Shown: positions 1-11,215 of the stretch, in pieces
Numbering within the stretch: position 1 is the stretch's first letter
Layout: every line of letters starts with the position of its first letter
Source: Saccoglossus kowalevskii
Lineage: Eukaryota; Hemichordata; Enteropneusta; Harrimaniidae
Length of the DNA stretch: 23,266 nucleotides
NCBI RefSeq assembly: GCF_000003605.2
Contig: NW_003124897.1
Span: forward strand, 507,831-531,096
Direction of reading: 5' to 3'
Notes under the pieces: generated by a model
What the model was told of the DNA's origin: nothing
The model's input: the letters and a program-made list of their open reading frames with translations, nothing else
The model's database searches: none
Position numbers and translations under genes: made by a program

Positions 1-965
1 ACTAGGTATTGTACGATGTCTCCTTTGGTGTACAAGGTATTGTACGATGTCTCCTTTGGTGTACTAGGTATTGTAAGATGTCTCCTTTGGTGTACTAGGT
101 ATTGTATGATGTCTCCTTTAGTGTACTAGGTATTGTATGATGTCTCCTTTGGTGTACTAGGTATTGTATGATGTCTCCTTTGGTGTACTAGGTATTGTGC
201 GATGTCTCTTTTAGTGTACTAGGTATTGTACGATGTCTCATTTGGTGTACTAGGTATTGTACGATGTCTCCTTTAGTGTACTAGGTATTGTACGATGTCT
301 CCTTTGGTGTACTAGGTATTGTACGATGTCTCCTTTGGTGTACTAGGGATTGTACGATGTCTCCTTTGGTGTACTAGGTATTGTACGATGTCTCCTTTGG
401 TGTACTAGGTATTGTACGATGTCTCCTTTGGTGTACTAGGTATTGTAAGATGTCTCATTTGGTGCACTAGGTATTGTACGATGTCTCATTTAGTGTACTA
501 GGTATTGTACGATGTCTCCTTTAGTGTACTAGGTATTGTAAGATGTCTCATTTGGTGCACTAGGTATTGTACGATGTCTCATTTGGTGTACTAGGTATTG
601 TACGATGTCTCCTTTAGTGTACTAGGTATTGTTAGATGTCTCATTTGGTGTACTAGGTATTGTACGATGTCTCATTTGGTGTACTAAGTTTTGTAAGATG
701 TCTCATTTGGTGCACTAGGTATTGTACGATGTCTCATTTGGTGTATAGGTATAGTACGATGTCTCTTTCGGTGCACTAAGTATTGTACGATGTCTCCTTT
801 GGTGTACTAGGTATTGTATGATGTCTCCTTTAGGGTACTAGGTGTTTTACGATGTCTCATTTGGTGTACTAGGTATTGTACGATGTCTCCTTTGATGTAC
901 TAGATATTGTACGATGTCTTCGTTGGTGTTCTAGGAGGTGTATGATGTCTCCTTCGGTGTACTTA
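1..965. repeat. 31-bp satellite array, about 31 copies
   Basis: Head-to-tail copies of a 31-bp unit run from the first base of the window, so the array continues to the left. Each unit carries ACTAGGTATTGTACGATGTC followed by TCCTTTGGTGT, and unit starts at 1, 32 and 63 confirm the period. Units vary in a few positions (CCTTT/CATTT, GGTG/AGTG, TACGATG/TAAGATG). Between about 448 and 634 the TAAGATG/CATTT variant returns every 93 bp, a three-unit higher-order period. From about 870 the units decay, and the array ends near 965. No open frame here looks like a protein. Confidence 0.97.
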
Positions 966-1971
966 GTATATATTTTTTGTTTCCGCTTATGTTTTTTTAC
1001 CTTTCCATTTCTCTGTGTCGGCGGGGTGGCTGGTCGGTACTTCGTGCTTATGAAAAGAACGTATTTACGTTAAAAGTCTTAAGGGGAAGGTTAAGTTCGT
1101 AGTTAGGGTCAGTGGTCGTGGTAGTAGTAAAAAGGCACAGTACAAGTTGGAGTATGTGTGTTTGTACTCATGGTGCCTGGATAAATTCTTATTGAAATAT
1201 TTATTAATATTGTTTGTTTGAAACTTTGACACTTTCTTTCGCTCGACTGTAGCGAAATGTTTGCCGAGTTACGTGAAACCACGTGACAATCTCGCGCACA
1301 ACCGAGTTGCACAACATCGCTGGTTCTATAAAGGTATAAAATTAAGATGCATTATAAGGATGACGAGCTTTTATCCTGGCTGGTAATTTGACTCTTCTTC
1401 CACGACACGGAGTGTAACATTCCTCCTTCGGGGAAGTAACACCTTTCAATAAACACGTTTTAATAAGCAAGGAGGTTTTCTTGAGGCGTTTACACGTTAA
1501 CACAGCAGAAAGAAGCTAACAAGCCGTACGCAGAGGCCGGGTGTAGCTGTAACTCTTGGGGTTCCGATTCCTTGTAATAATGAAGAACCAATATTAGACA
1601 ATGTGTGTACCCCGTTCTTATTTGCATCTACAATTTAATTTCATAAAAGGAAATCCATTTGCCTAGAACACAATAGATATTTCTTAAGGCCATTTTCATC
1701 TTTATATACAGTAACTGATCTTATTCTTTTCGTTCATACCGCCTCACCACCCACCGATCTTTGAACTTTCCGATATGCTGTATTATCTACCTGTCGATTC
1801 CAAACAAACATATACATTAAACAAGGAATGGATTTCGATAAATTTTACAATAATTTTAGTCAGAAAAGTTCAGTTATTGCTTTTAGTTTTCGATCAAATC
1901 ATTTGTGAATTGTTATCTATATTTTATGTGGCGAGGAGCAGACTGTATTACATAACATTTTTATCGAAAGA
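966..1971. other. Gene-free stretch, possible LTR-like signals
   Basis: I see no coding sequence. A TATA-like pair (CTATAAAGGTATAAAA, about 1326-1341) precedes a poly(A) signal AATAAA at about 1449-1454 by roughly 120 bp. The intervening segment contains an imperfect hairpin around CCTCCTTCGGGGAAG. That spacing resembles the U3/R junction of an LTR. However, no TG...CA ends, target duplication or primer binding site could be found, so this is only a weak suggestion. Confidence 0.3.
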
Positions 1972-2118
1972 TTAAAGCGGGAGGGTCGTCACCTGCGCAC
2001 GCGTGGGATTTGAGTCCCAAGCGACGATAACAACACACGCTAAAAACGCAAAGGCTCATGGGTAGACGTTTGTTTGTAAATATCTGACGCATGCACAGGT
2101 GACGACTCCCCCGCTTAA
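1972..2118. mobile_element. TTAA-flanked MITE, GTCGTCACC terminal repeats
   Basis: A 147-bp segment has terminal inverted repeats of about 30 bp. The left end reads AGCGGGAGGGTCGTCACC. The right end, reverse-complemented, reads AGCGGGGGAGTCGTCACC, and both continue into CTGYGCAYGCGT. A TTAA is present at each end (1972-1975 and 2115-2118), as for piggyBac/Kolobok-type non-autonomous elements, although the right TTAA is offset by one base against the arm alignment. It has no coding capacity. It shares the GTCGTC arm motif and an internal GAGTCCCA with the element at 11087-11215, so the two look like one family. Confidence 0.75.
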
Positions 2119-2369
2119 AGGCATATACAACTGTTATTGTTAATAGCGTATTTTGACAATGCTAGCGGGGACGTGCAACACAGAAATAAATTATTCTATT
2201 CCAGCCGTTCAATATCTGTCTTCATGGCTGTTTATCAACATATACTGCGAGTATATCAATCACATTATACTGCAAGGGCTGCTTGATCTTTATTTGATAT
2301 ACGACGCATTATTTTAGTATCGCAGCGCACAATGTGTCATGTAACCATATTCTGACGAGAGATATAACA
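2119..2369. other. Gene-free spacer
   Basis: AT-rich single-copy-looking sequence between a MITE and a satellite array. I see no ORF, RNA gene or clear repeat in it. Confidence 0.5.
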
Positions 2370-3190
2370 AAATTCCATGATATAATCATGTTCCATGACA
2401 AACTTTCCACATTGTCATAACTTTAGAACATACGTTCACGATATAATCATGTTCCACGATAAACGTTCAAAATTATCATAACTTTAGGACACTTGTTCGA
2501 GATATAATCATGTTCCACGATCAACGTTCAACATTGTCATAACTTGAGAACATACGTTCACGATATAACTATGTTCTACGATAAACGTTCAACATTGTCA
2601 TAACTTGAGAACATACGTTCACGATATAATCATGTTCCACGATCAACGTTCAACATTGTCATAATTTGAGAACATACGTTCACGATATAATTATGTTCTA
2701 CGATAAACGTTCAACATTGTCATAACTTGAGAACATACGTTTACGATATAATCATGTTCTACGATAAACGTTCAACATTGTCATAATACTTGAGAACATA
2801 CGTTCTCGATATAACTATGTTCTACGATAAACGTTCAACATTGTCATAACTTGAGAACATACGTTCACGATATAATCATGTTCCACGATCAACGTTCAAC
2901 ATTGTCATAACTTGAGAACATACGTTCACGATATAATTATGTTCTACGATAAACGTTCAACATTGTCATAACTTGAGAACATACGTTCACGATATAATCA
3001 TGTTCTACGATAAACGTTCAACATTGTCATAACTTGAGAACATACGTTCTCGACGATATAACTATGTTCTACGATAAACGTTCAATATTGTCATCACTTT
3101 AGAACATACTTTCACGATATAATCATGTTCTACGTTAAACGTTCAACGTTGTCATCACTTTAGAACACATGTTCGCGAAACAAATCACGT
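2370..3190. repeat. 61-bp satellite array with tetrameric higher-order pattern
   Basis: About 13 tandem units of 61 bp. The GAGAACATACGTTC segment starts at 2546 and 2607, which confirms the period. Each unit holds ACGATATAATCATGTTC, a CCACGATCAACG or CTACGATAAACG variant, and TTCAACATTGTCATAACTT. The order of variants (CCACGATCAACG, then three CTACGATAAACG units, the last with CGTTCTCGA) occurs twice, offset by about 246 bp (from about 2638 and 2884). This indicates a four-unit higher-order repeat. Edge units are more diverged. It is not a CRISPR array because there are no unique spacers. Confidence 0.95.
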
Positions 3191-3234
3191 TCCATAAGAA
3201 ACATCCATCATTGCGTCCGCACTTTGTAATCAGG

Positions 3235-3545
3235 TTTTGCGAGATATAACATGGCTGAATGTTAATCGTAATGGTGGTACACTATTTTATTGCGAAATTT
3301 CGTTATATCGGGAAGACAATAATGAATGTTCGTGATCGCGGTGGTAAATTATTGTAATGAGAATCCTGGTTATATCGCGAAGACAATGTTGGTTGTTTGT
3401 CGACACAAAAACTGAACATACCTGAAAACTTGGATATAGCGTAGAGACAATGTTAGGTGCCATAGTTGAACATTATAATAGTAGGAAACTTACTAGTAGT
3501 TATATCGCAAAGACCATGTTGGGTGGTTATCGTGAAATAACTTAG
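3235..3545. repeat. Diverged repeats in inverted orientation to the 61-bp satellite
   Basis: Four to five degenerate units of about 64-67 bp share TTATATCGCGAAGACAATGT (around 3303, 3370, 3433 and 3499). Motifs GACAATGTTG, TTATCGTG and TTATATCG match the reverse complement of the neighbouring 61-bp unit, so this looks like an old block of the same satellite in the opposite orientation. The relation rests on visual alignment. Confidence 0.6.
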
Positions 3546-4197
3546 ATACATGTTATGTCGAGTTATAATTACGTCATACGCCGACTATGTGTGCAGCAAT
3601 AGTACTAATAAACTCAGAACCAAACTCCCGTACATACAGTAAATCACGGCTTAAATCTTCCGGTTCAGTTCAACTTCGACGCACTTAAAATTAGGCGGTG
3701 ATACAGTGGTCTATATTATTCTGTCATTTCATACATGATTAATCAACATCGATTACTTAAGATTAAATTATATTTGTTATCTGAATTCGAACTATTACCT
3801 ATAATTGTAATCTTTATATGGGATAATACTCTAATGTTGTAGTTGCGAGTTTGAAAACTCAGCGGTTTGTATTCCAGAAAAAAAAGTGTTAATACACGTT
3901 ACAAAATGAGTCGCAGAAAATACAATAATTAAAAGAAAAAACACACACATTGTATTACATTCAACCCAATTCATGATTCCTTTCCGAGATGTTGGTGCGT
4001 TTCATCGATGCTCGCGCATGCGTAGTTGATCAGCGGAGTTCATTCATGAAATGGTCTCACATGGCCACATATCGTAATTTCGTGTATTATACATTTCTAT
4101 TACGCGGTGGGTAATGCCGGTTTATAAAATAAAATACTCTTTCGATTCTGTCAGAGACTGTTGATAACGGTAGTGGGCGGAAGTGACGGAAATGGAA
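3546..4197. other. Gene-free stretch
   Basis: No ORF longer than about 60 codons, no splice-bounded coding block and no obvious repeat. The sequence is AT-rich with ordinary CpG frequency. Confidence 0.5.
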
Positions 4198-4215
4198 GGG
4201 AGGGATGGGGAGGGG
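4198..4215 (+). other. G-quadruplex-type motif
   Basis: GGGAGGGATGGGGAGGGG has four G tracts of three or more with loops of one or two bases, which fits the canonical intramolecular quadruplex pattern. It lies in a wider purine-rich tract (about 4170-4245). Confidence 0.7.
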
Positions 4216-4310
4216 AAGAGTGGGGTAGAGGGAGCGCGACGTCTAGGCCAATGTCAGTGAACGCGTTCTGTAGAGTTTATATAAATGACATTTAGAGAAT
4301 AAAGGACGGT

Positions 4311-4438
4311 GTATTGCCCATTATTGCGTTCTAACAGGCCAAGGGCGGGAATGTTGGATGCGTGCAATAATGGGCGAGCCATAGTCGAGGCCATTATTTA
4401 AACGAACATCTCCGTAATATCGCAATAATGGGCAATAC
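4311..4438. mobile_element. TA-flanked MITE, 18-bp perfect terminal inverted repeats
   Basis: GTATTGCCCATTATTGCG (4311-4328) and its exact reverse complement (4421-4438) bound a 128-bp segment. Taking TA at 4312-4313 and 4436-4437 as the target duplication leaves a 122-bp element starting TTGCCCATTATTGCG, as expected for a Tc1/mariner-type MITE. A third, partial copy of the arm (GCAATAATGGGCG, about 4362-4375) sits inside. It has no coding capacity. Confidence 0.75.
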
Positions 4439-6161
4439 GGAATCTTTTATCTAAATTACAATACCATGGGATATCGAACAATTGAATGCACGCGTAGTGG
4501 TAGCTCGAGAAGAAAGAAATATGCAGTGTGGTTAGCGCGTTGTAGAAGCTTATATGAGTTACGCGTAGATAACACAGATAATTTCCAGATGAAAATGACC
4601 AGGATGTCCTGTCCTAAACAAATAAAGTTGTTTGTTGTTTAAACTATTTATACAAATATGGGGAACATTGAATATTGAGTCGCACATAAACATGTTCGTA
4701 CATTGAACCCAAAGCAGTAGTCTGTTCGGATAGCAGGGATGCAAGTGGTACCAATAAACCAATACAAATGCGGCGTTTCAATAACGGGCAGCGCACGGGA
4801 ATAATTACTTTCAGAGATGTGTCACTTTGGGTCCAGGTATAACACGTACGATAGAGATCGGTAAACACACATAGGTTTGCGTTATGGTCGCGTAGTGACA
4901 GTATTCAAGGATCAACGAAAAGCAATGTAAATGGAGTGTAAAATCCAACTTAATATCGGGAAAGTCAAGCGTAAATGGAAACGAGGAAATGTACTAAGTC
5001 GCGGCCATTAAAACACTATCGTGTATCCACCGAAGCGCGTCTGATCATTAGCTGAGCACCCAAGGACGACGGTCACTCGTCCTCTAGATTGGTTTTAATA
5101 TCGATATGCTGTATCAAAGATAGAAGTTGAAATGTGACAAAAGCACTAGGTGAGTGACAAAGTGACATCATACGCTCGATGAAAATACATTCAAACTGTA
5201 AATAAGTAGAACTTCGTGTCAACTTGTAAGGACATCGGTGTAAAACAAATTGGAGATAATAGTTTTTTTTTATAATTGACGCGGTGGCCAAATTTTCTGC
5301 TCAGTACGAATAAGTTGTAAGAAAATAACATAAAAAATAGTATACATTCTCAAGTTCTGAAATCTTTTCGAAATCGGAATTTTCTAAATATGATTTAAAT
5401 GTAAATAATAATCTATTATCAAATAATGTCATATTGTAAATATGATTATTATGCTTGTAACTTACCAATAACTAACAGTGACACGAGTCAGGTAGGTAAT
5501 TCAGAAATAGTAGCCGTTTAACTAAACCAACTCTACATGTGGCTATAATTGTGTATTTCCATGTAAGGTATCCGGATAATTTTCACACCTCGAAAGGCTA
5601 TAATTAACTTAAAAGCCGGTTTAGGTTGTTTGATGATGTGTATGTGTAAAAATACAGCTTTTATATACGGATTCCCACTGTGTAGTACAATAATGTACGT
5701 GCTGTGCTACAAAATCTCATGGCAATATATGCTTTCCCTTCCCATTAAGTATGCGAGCAATGGTTGTGTAGAAGCCATGACCCGGGGCGTACTGAAGTCA
5801 TTGCGTCATTTTCAACATTACGATTCACGAACTTCTGATAACTATTCCATTATTTTTACATGTTCATTTCCGTTAACATTTCGTAACCCCAGATTCGCTT
5901 TATACTGTAAACAGTAGTCAAAATACTGTACATTTTTTATCGTAGTGGAATTCGAGCTATGGTCATGTGACTGTTTTACAACCCTAGTTGTGCTTCATAT
6001 TTTTGTTTGGAAAGCACAGTTGAAATGCCATGTTCACACTAACATGGTAGACCGGCCCACGGTTATTCATGTACCATGTACACAAAGACAAGATTTCGTG
6101 ATTATGTTATAAGGCAGTTATTTCAATTGTTAAACATCCGATATACAGTGGGCACAATGCG
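4439..6161. other. Gene-free stretch
   Basis: Several short open frames exist on both strands (longest 95 codons, 5630-5917, plus strand). None has recognisable domains, plausible composition or splice context. There is no RNA gene or tandem repeat. Confidence 0.5.
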
Positions 6162-6405
6162 ATGCAGCAACAGCAACAGCAACAGCAGCAACAACAACAA
6201 CAACATCAACAAAAACAACACCATGATCAACAACAACAACATCATGATCAACAACAGCAAAATCATTGACGTCAGTAACAACGACGACGAGATCAAAATA
6301 TCAAAATCAACGATGACGACAATGATAACAGCTACAATAATGACAATGACAACATCACCGCAACCAACAACAACAACAACAACACCACCAACAACGACAA
6401 CAACA
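6162..6405. repeat. AAC/CAG-type trinucleotide low-complexity tract
   Basis: A run of CAGCAA and CAACAA units passes into interrupted AAC, ATC, ACG and ACA triplets. It keeps one plus-strand frame open for about 129 codons (6076-6465), giving an Asn/Ser/Thr-rich string. The openness follows from the triplet repeat, so I do not call a gene. Confidence 0.9.
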
Positions 6406-9400
6406 CAAATTGCGTCAATGTATGTTTATGCTAGCTTGTCAATATTCGATAATAGAGAAATATGAAAGATCAGCAATTATAGTATAACAAAAAACATTAA
6501 TAACAAGCACGGCACTTGTTCGCGCAAAGTCTCACCTGCCAATTTAATTCTTCACCAAAAATCGATCTGGGATTTCCAGAGCAAAAAGCTGTGAGCTGGA
6601 GTAAGTGTGTTGTGAACATAGCTAAGTACCGTTATTATAGTAACTGAGCAAGTATCTGTGCCGTGCAGTTTGTTTTGTTATTTATTGCATATTATAACCG
6701 AGATTGAGACACAGGAGCTTTATATATAACAAACGAAAATACAAATATGAAACACTAAATTATTTATCCATCGATACAGAATATTTAGTCATAACACATA
6801 ATAACAGATAGGTGACAATTAATTCGGGGAGAGCCGATAAACGAAGATGGTCCAGATGAAGGCTTCCATCTGAAGATCGGGATTAAATAGTCACTAAGAT
6901 TATCCATGTCATGGTTAAGCTAATAGCCGGTAAAAAATACGTTGTAGTAATCCACGGCACGTGCCTTTGGGGTGGTCTGTCGTAGACAGCAGACAACATA
7001 TATGTTATGTATAAGGCGAAATCAATATGGCGTGATTATCATTTATTTAACCATGTTCATATCATATCTCACTAGTCATTATTACAACAACATTTCCAAA
7101 CATGGAACTATGAAATCGATCTCGTTAGAAGATAAATAAAAAAAAACACACACACAAACATATTCAGAGTAAGCTGATTTATGCAGGCGTGAGTACCCTT
7201 TGAAAATTAGATAAAATATCGCCAAGAAATTACGTAATAAACCGGAATGGATAAATGTGTTTTTGTTGTTGCTGAAGTACGCTAAACTTAGACGCACGCA
7301 CGGCTAGCCTGGGAGATGTACTATGCAATCAATAACAATGCCAGGAACTAACACATTACGGAGAATGTTTTCATCGGTGCGTCTCGTCAAAAGAATTGTA
7401 CCAAGGCTGGTCTTACCTGTTGTAGATAGCTATTGCGTGTCCAGTTCAAACAATCCTATGTCCATTGCGTCTTTGTTGTAAATAAAAGCTTCTGTCTCCG
7501 CTCTCTTGTACTGAAACGTAACAGAAGAGAAACGGTGCACGTGAGTATATTATACAAGCCCCCAGGCAGAAGGCTGGCTTTTGTCAATGCCGGCCTCTCT
7601 TCTTCATGCACTCTCATGTTCGTTGCCATAGAGACCAAAACGATGCGGGTCCAATCGGATGTAAATGCGAGAGGATTGAGCCAACCGTATTGATAGGTAT
7701 GTTTTTTTTCAAGATGAAAAAAAAAACTACTTTCGAAAAGCACCGACAAGATGGGACAACTCTCATACATATCATCGTACGTATCAACCCAAGTTGTTCC
7801 GCAGGGGATCCAACAAAATAATATAATATTTTCAAACTGATGTTGAAGAAAATAATGAAAAAGTTATGTTTAAAAAGTAGGAATGATATGTTATAGGGTT
7901 GTAATATAGTATTATTGTCGAGTTAAATATTAATAGTTTACTTAATTCTCTCCAGTCTAGGGATTCTCTTATTAATATCCAATGTAGCCTTGTCAATTTC
8001 CCAATCTTTTGCATGTACGCATGCGCAATGTAAATTCATACCCACCAGTACTTATATGTATTGTCTTTTTTCTCCTTTGTAGCCCGGAGCGTCCCTCCGG
8101 TGAACTCATGGAGAGAGAACACTAGAGTTTGTTATTTTAATAATAATAAAAAAAAACTACTTCTCATTCACGTATTTTGTGAACTCAATAACAAAAAACG
8201 TAATAAAATCATTGCTATTGTTCTCGCTAAAGAGAAAGATTATCGCCGGCATTATGTCGAAAGAGGCAAAACTGTGTGTGACAGCGATTTTTAATGTTTC
8301 ACTTTAATTAGTCTGCATCAACGTTGTCGTTTTTTAACGAATATTTTTCTTCCGTTGTCGTTTACGGTACTGCTGCGTGAATACCGACTCTTCTACAATG
8401 ACGTTTTGTGTTGATTTTAACAGGAAGGAAACGTACACATTAAAATGACAGGTGAGATTTTCTGTGAACGTACCGTGCATTGTGTTCCTCCGCCGACGGT
8501 TAATTGGCATCCTGACAATATCGAAACCATGTTCAGTGCCTTACGCGTTAACAAATTGTATTTTTGTGCGTTTTCACAATTATTACATCAATCAATCCGA
8601 GTATAAGATAATGTCACGGTACGGATTGCGACAACTCATTATGAACAAAATTCACCACTGTTAAGTTTCATCGAATATAGGGTGATGAGTTCCATGTTGA
8701 TATATTGGAAATATTATGTGACAATAGCAACGTGGAACCCACGTGTTCGTTCTGTTGTTTTCAACCGATTTTGGATGTGAGTCTGGGGAAACAGACTTAA
8801 TTAATCCATTTAACAGTGAGTTCATTCCAGCACTTGGGGACACGATTATGCTATCATTAGATTTGGTGCGTCAACTCAGAAAAAGGCCAGATTTCGAAGA
8901 GCTCTACCGGCGATCATTAATATGAGCTGCTTGTTATTTTGTGATACTCTTGCAAAAAGGGTAATTTGTGAGTGGGAAACATTATAAAAGTTCTTCTGGT
9001 AAAATGAAACCGCTCCCTCGGGGTAAGCGGACACAACTGGAGAAGTATGTAGAAACTAGAATCATTACTGTGTTATTGTAGCCAGGGGGTCAGTTCTATC
9101 GACCACATATCAATTAAAATGGGTCAACTAGGGAGTATGGAAAAGACGGAGTGAGAGGTTTGATTGAAAAATGCGAGATATAGCGTTATACACGACTGGC
9201 TGTACATGACGAATAATGTCATACTCGGGCTGGCACAAATTCAGCATAACTGACCGTGTAGTCATGACGGTAACTATAGTATCTTTCGGAAAATAAATTA
9301 AAATGCCTATGCACTGACAAAAATTCAAACTCCCGTGTACACAGGAGATGCACGGCCGTCAAAATCAAGGTGTGGACATTTGATCCGTTGACGACCCGCT

Positions 9401-9913
9401 GAGAGTAGGAATTTCAATCGTTTCTCGGTGTTCTTTTCTGGGGATAGACCCTCGATGATAAGAAATATCAAATATTGAACAGAATAACGAAAACCAGGTG
9501 CGTGATCTAATCAATAATGAACATGCACACCATTGACGTCAGTGAACAAACAAGATTCCATTTCGATGTCCGTTTTTGATCGAACCACTCAATTAACCAG
9601 GTATAGAATAACATTTTACGTAACAACACGTCGTCTGTGGACATAGTCGTCTCGCACGATCAGCAACGCCACGAGGCAGTTGACATGAGAGATGGTGACA
9701 ATAGAACCCACATGTACAGCTGTACGTAGATTGTTATTCCACGAATCAGATTTAACATACCCAGTCAAAAGTGATTATTTTTAGGTAATTTCACTAGATT
9801 TTACTTGTTCTGAAATTATAACTGTGTTAAACCATAGACCTTATATATATTGTATTGCAAAGGTGTGATTAATTATTCCTACTCGCATTCGAAGTGTGGA
9901 TATAGAAACAAAT
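6406..9913. other. Long gene-free stretch with one doubtful coding remnant
   Basis: No recognisable gene. Small structures are a near-palindrome CAGATGAAGGCTTCCATCTG (6853-6872), a T8/A10 hairpin at about 7700-7732, and a perfect 6-bp-stem hairpin CCGGAG-CGTCC-CTCCGG (8094-8110). A protein-like plus-strand frame at 8743-8925 is listed separately. Confidence 0.45.
8743..8925 (+). other. Doubtful coding remnant, unrecognised
   Basis: This open frame of about 60 codons has no ATG at its start; it opens at a GTG with stops just upstream. Its product looks more protein-like than neighbouring frames, with GCESGETDLINPF, then FIPALGDTIMLSLDLV, then a charged helix-like RQLRKRPDFEELYRRSLI before TGA. 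I recognise no family. If real it would be a terminal exon or a decayed transposon fragment. No convincing polypyrimidine-AG acceptor was confirmed, and chance openness is quite possible. Confidence 0.15.
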
Positions 9914-9979
9914 AATAGAATAGAATAGAATAGAATAGAATAGAATAGAATAGAATAGAATAGAATAGAATAGAATAGA
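9914..9979. repeat. TAGAA pentanucleotide microsatellite
   Basis: About 13 uninterrupted copies of AATAG/TAGAA. The lack of interruptions suggests a young, length-variable locus. Confidence 0.97.
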
Positions 9980-11086
9980 TGTTGGTTCCACTCTGATGAC
10001 ATGTACACTTTATACGTTTTATTAGCGTACAATACAGTGTGTAACTAATTGAATTGCGTGTCCTTGATTACCGGAACTAGATCACGGAGTAGAAAAGAAC
10101 AGAGCAAACCATTCACCGGGCACGACAGTTAAATGAAATGATAATAACTATCCGTAATTGCATAAAGGTGTTAACATTAAGTAAAAATTAACTCACAATA
10201 ACAGCCTACTTTGTTTTACATTACTGCCAACTTAGAAATAGGAATACTTGAGAGAAAATAAATATTGTATTTTTTCTGAGAATACAAATATATGAAATTG
10301 ACTGGAATATATGTATAGTTACTATAGCAACTATTACATTTGAGTTGTAGTAAATTTAGTATTGGTTACGTCGCCAACGTTTATTATCTAATAATCATGT
10401 AAGAATACAAATATGTGTTTCCAGTTTTAATTTTGTTCATCTGTAATGTTACTAAGGTGGAAAGCGAAATTATTCATTTAACCACCAGTAATGGCGTCGT
10501 AATTCTAAAATCGCGGGACCTCAGCGAAACCACCGCAACGGTAATATTGTGATAATACACTTTATTCATAGATTGGGGGCGCACTTGTTGTCTGGACGGC
10601 AGTGAACGCACCCGGCAGACAACTCCCGGAATTTACGGTTGACACGGTTGTTCTTAACTTGTCTTTTCAGAGACGTGATATATCTTTTATTTGTTTAATG
10701 TAAATAAAAGTAACCAGAAATTGTAAGTCGATGTCATGATGGAAGGAGGCGGGAAGGGGGGGGGGGTGTCGTCTCGTAGTACAAATTATACGTGGTCGCG
10801 TGATGGCGCATTAATATATGTGTCTATATTATGGCGGGCAAGCACTGTAACGAATACATATACGCCGAATGAATTTAATGTCTAGCAAATCACAGCGCAG
10901 TAGATTCCCGCATTCCTGGTATTTACGAACTCATACACCCAAGAATATGTATATTGAATTTACCTGCTTTTGTGAATCCGTGATAAACCGAGCTATCATG
11001 TAAAAAAATGTTTTCATTAGAAACGAATTTACAACCTTAAAAACATGAATCTAATATAAACATCCAATTAATGTTTTTAAACTTTT
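9980..11086. other. Gene-free stretch with small inverted repeats and a G run
   Basis: No coding sequence is recognised. It contains a hairpin with 8-bp perfect arms GTTGTCTG/CAGACAAC (10587-10594 and 10616-10623), one with 9-bp arms CTTTTATTT/AAATAAAAG (10684-10692 and 10702-10710), and a run of 11 G at 10756-10766 preceded by GGCGGG. Confidence 0.5.
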
Positions 11087-11215
11087 AAAGGGCGGTGGTC
11101 GTCGCGTAGCGCGTGTTCGAATTACATGAAAATAAACAATGTATTTTACACGCGTTGTATACGTCGCTATGAGTCCCATATCAAACAGGACGCGGCGTGA
11201 CGACCACCGCCCTTT
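11087..11215. mobile_element. MITE with AAAGGGCGGTGGTCGTC terminal repeats
   Basis: The 17-base AAAGGGCGGTGGTCGTC (11087-11103) is matched perfectly by its reverse complement at 11199-11215, and the similarity extends inward as GCG/ACG. The 129-bp element has no coding capacity. A TTAA lies across the left boundary (11085-11088), while the right flank is TTTC, so the target duplication is decayed or different. The arm motif GTCGTC and the internal TGAGTCCCA recall the MITE at 1972-2118. Confidence 0.75.

Noticed and set aside
876-1073. 65-codon Cys-rich frame at the end of the 31-bp array
   Set aside because: Half of it is decayed satellite; no signal peptide or homologue is apparent.
2370-3190. 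CRISPR-like repeat array
   Set aside because: Units are contiguous with no unique spacers, and the context is eukaryotic. It is a satellite.
6076-6465. 129-codon Asn/Ser/Thr-rich open frame
   Set aside because: Its openness comes from an AAC/CAG-type triplet repeat; the parts outside the repeat have no recognisable domain or splice context.
7433-7835. Overlapping open frames on both strands at 7433-7835
   Set aside because: Several frames are open at once, which points to low stop density rather than coding; none has a recognisable motif.
10756-10766. G11 run, and similar G10 at 17415 and C9 at 13442, as quadruplexes
   Set aside because: Simple homopolymers. They could fold but are common slippage products, and nothing nearby suggests use.
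11087-11215. tRNA-derived SINE (GTTCGAATTAC resembles a B box)
   Set aside because: No A box at the right distance, no tRNA fold and no A-rich tail. The segment is bounded by inverted repeats, so it is a MITE.
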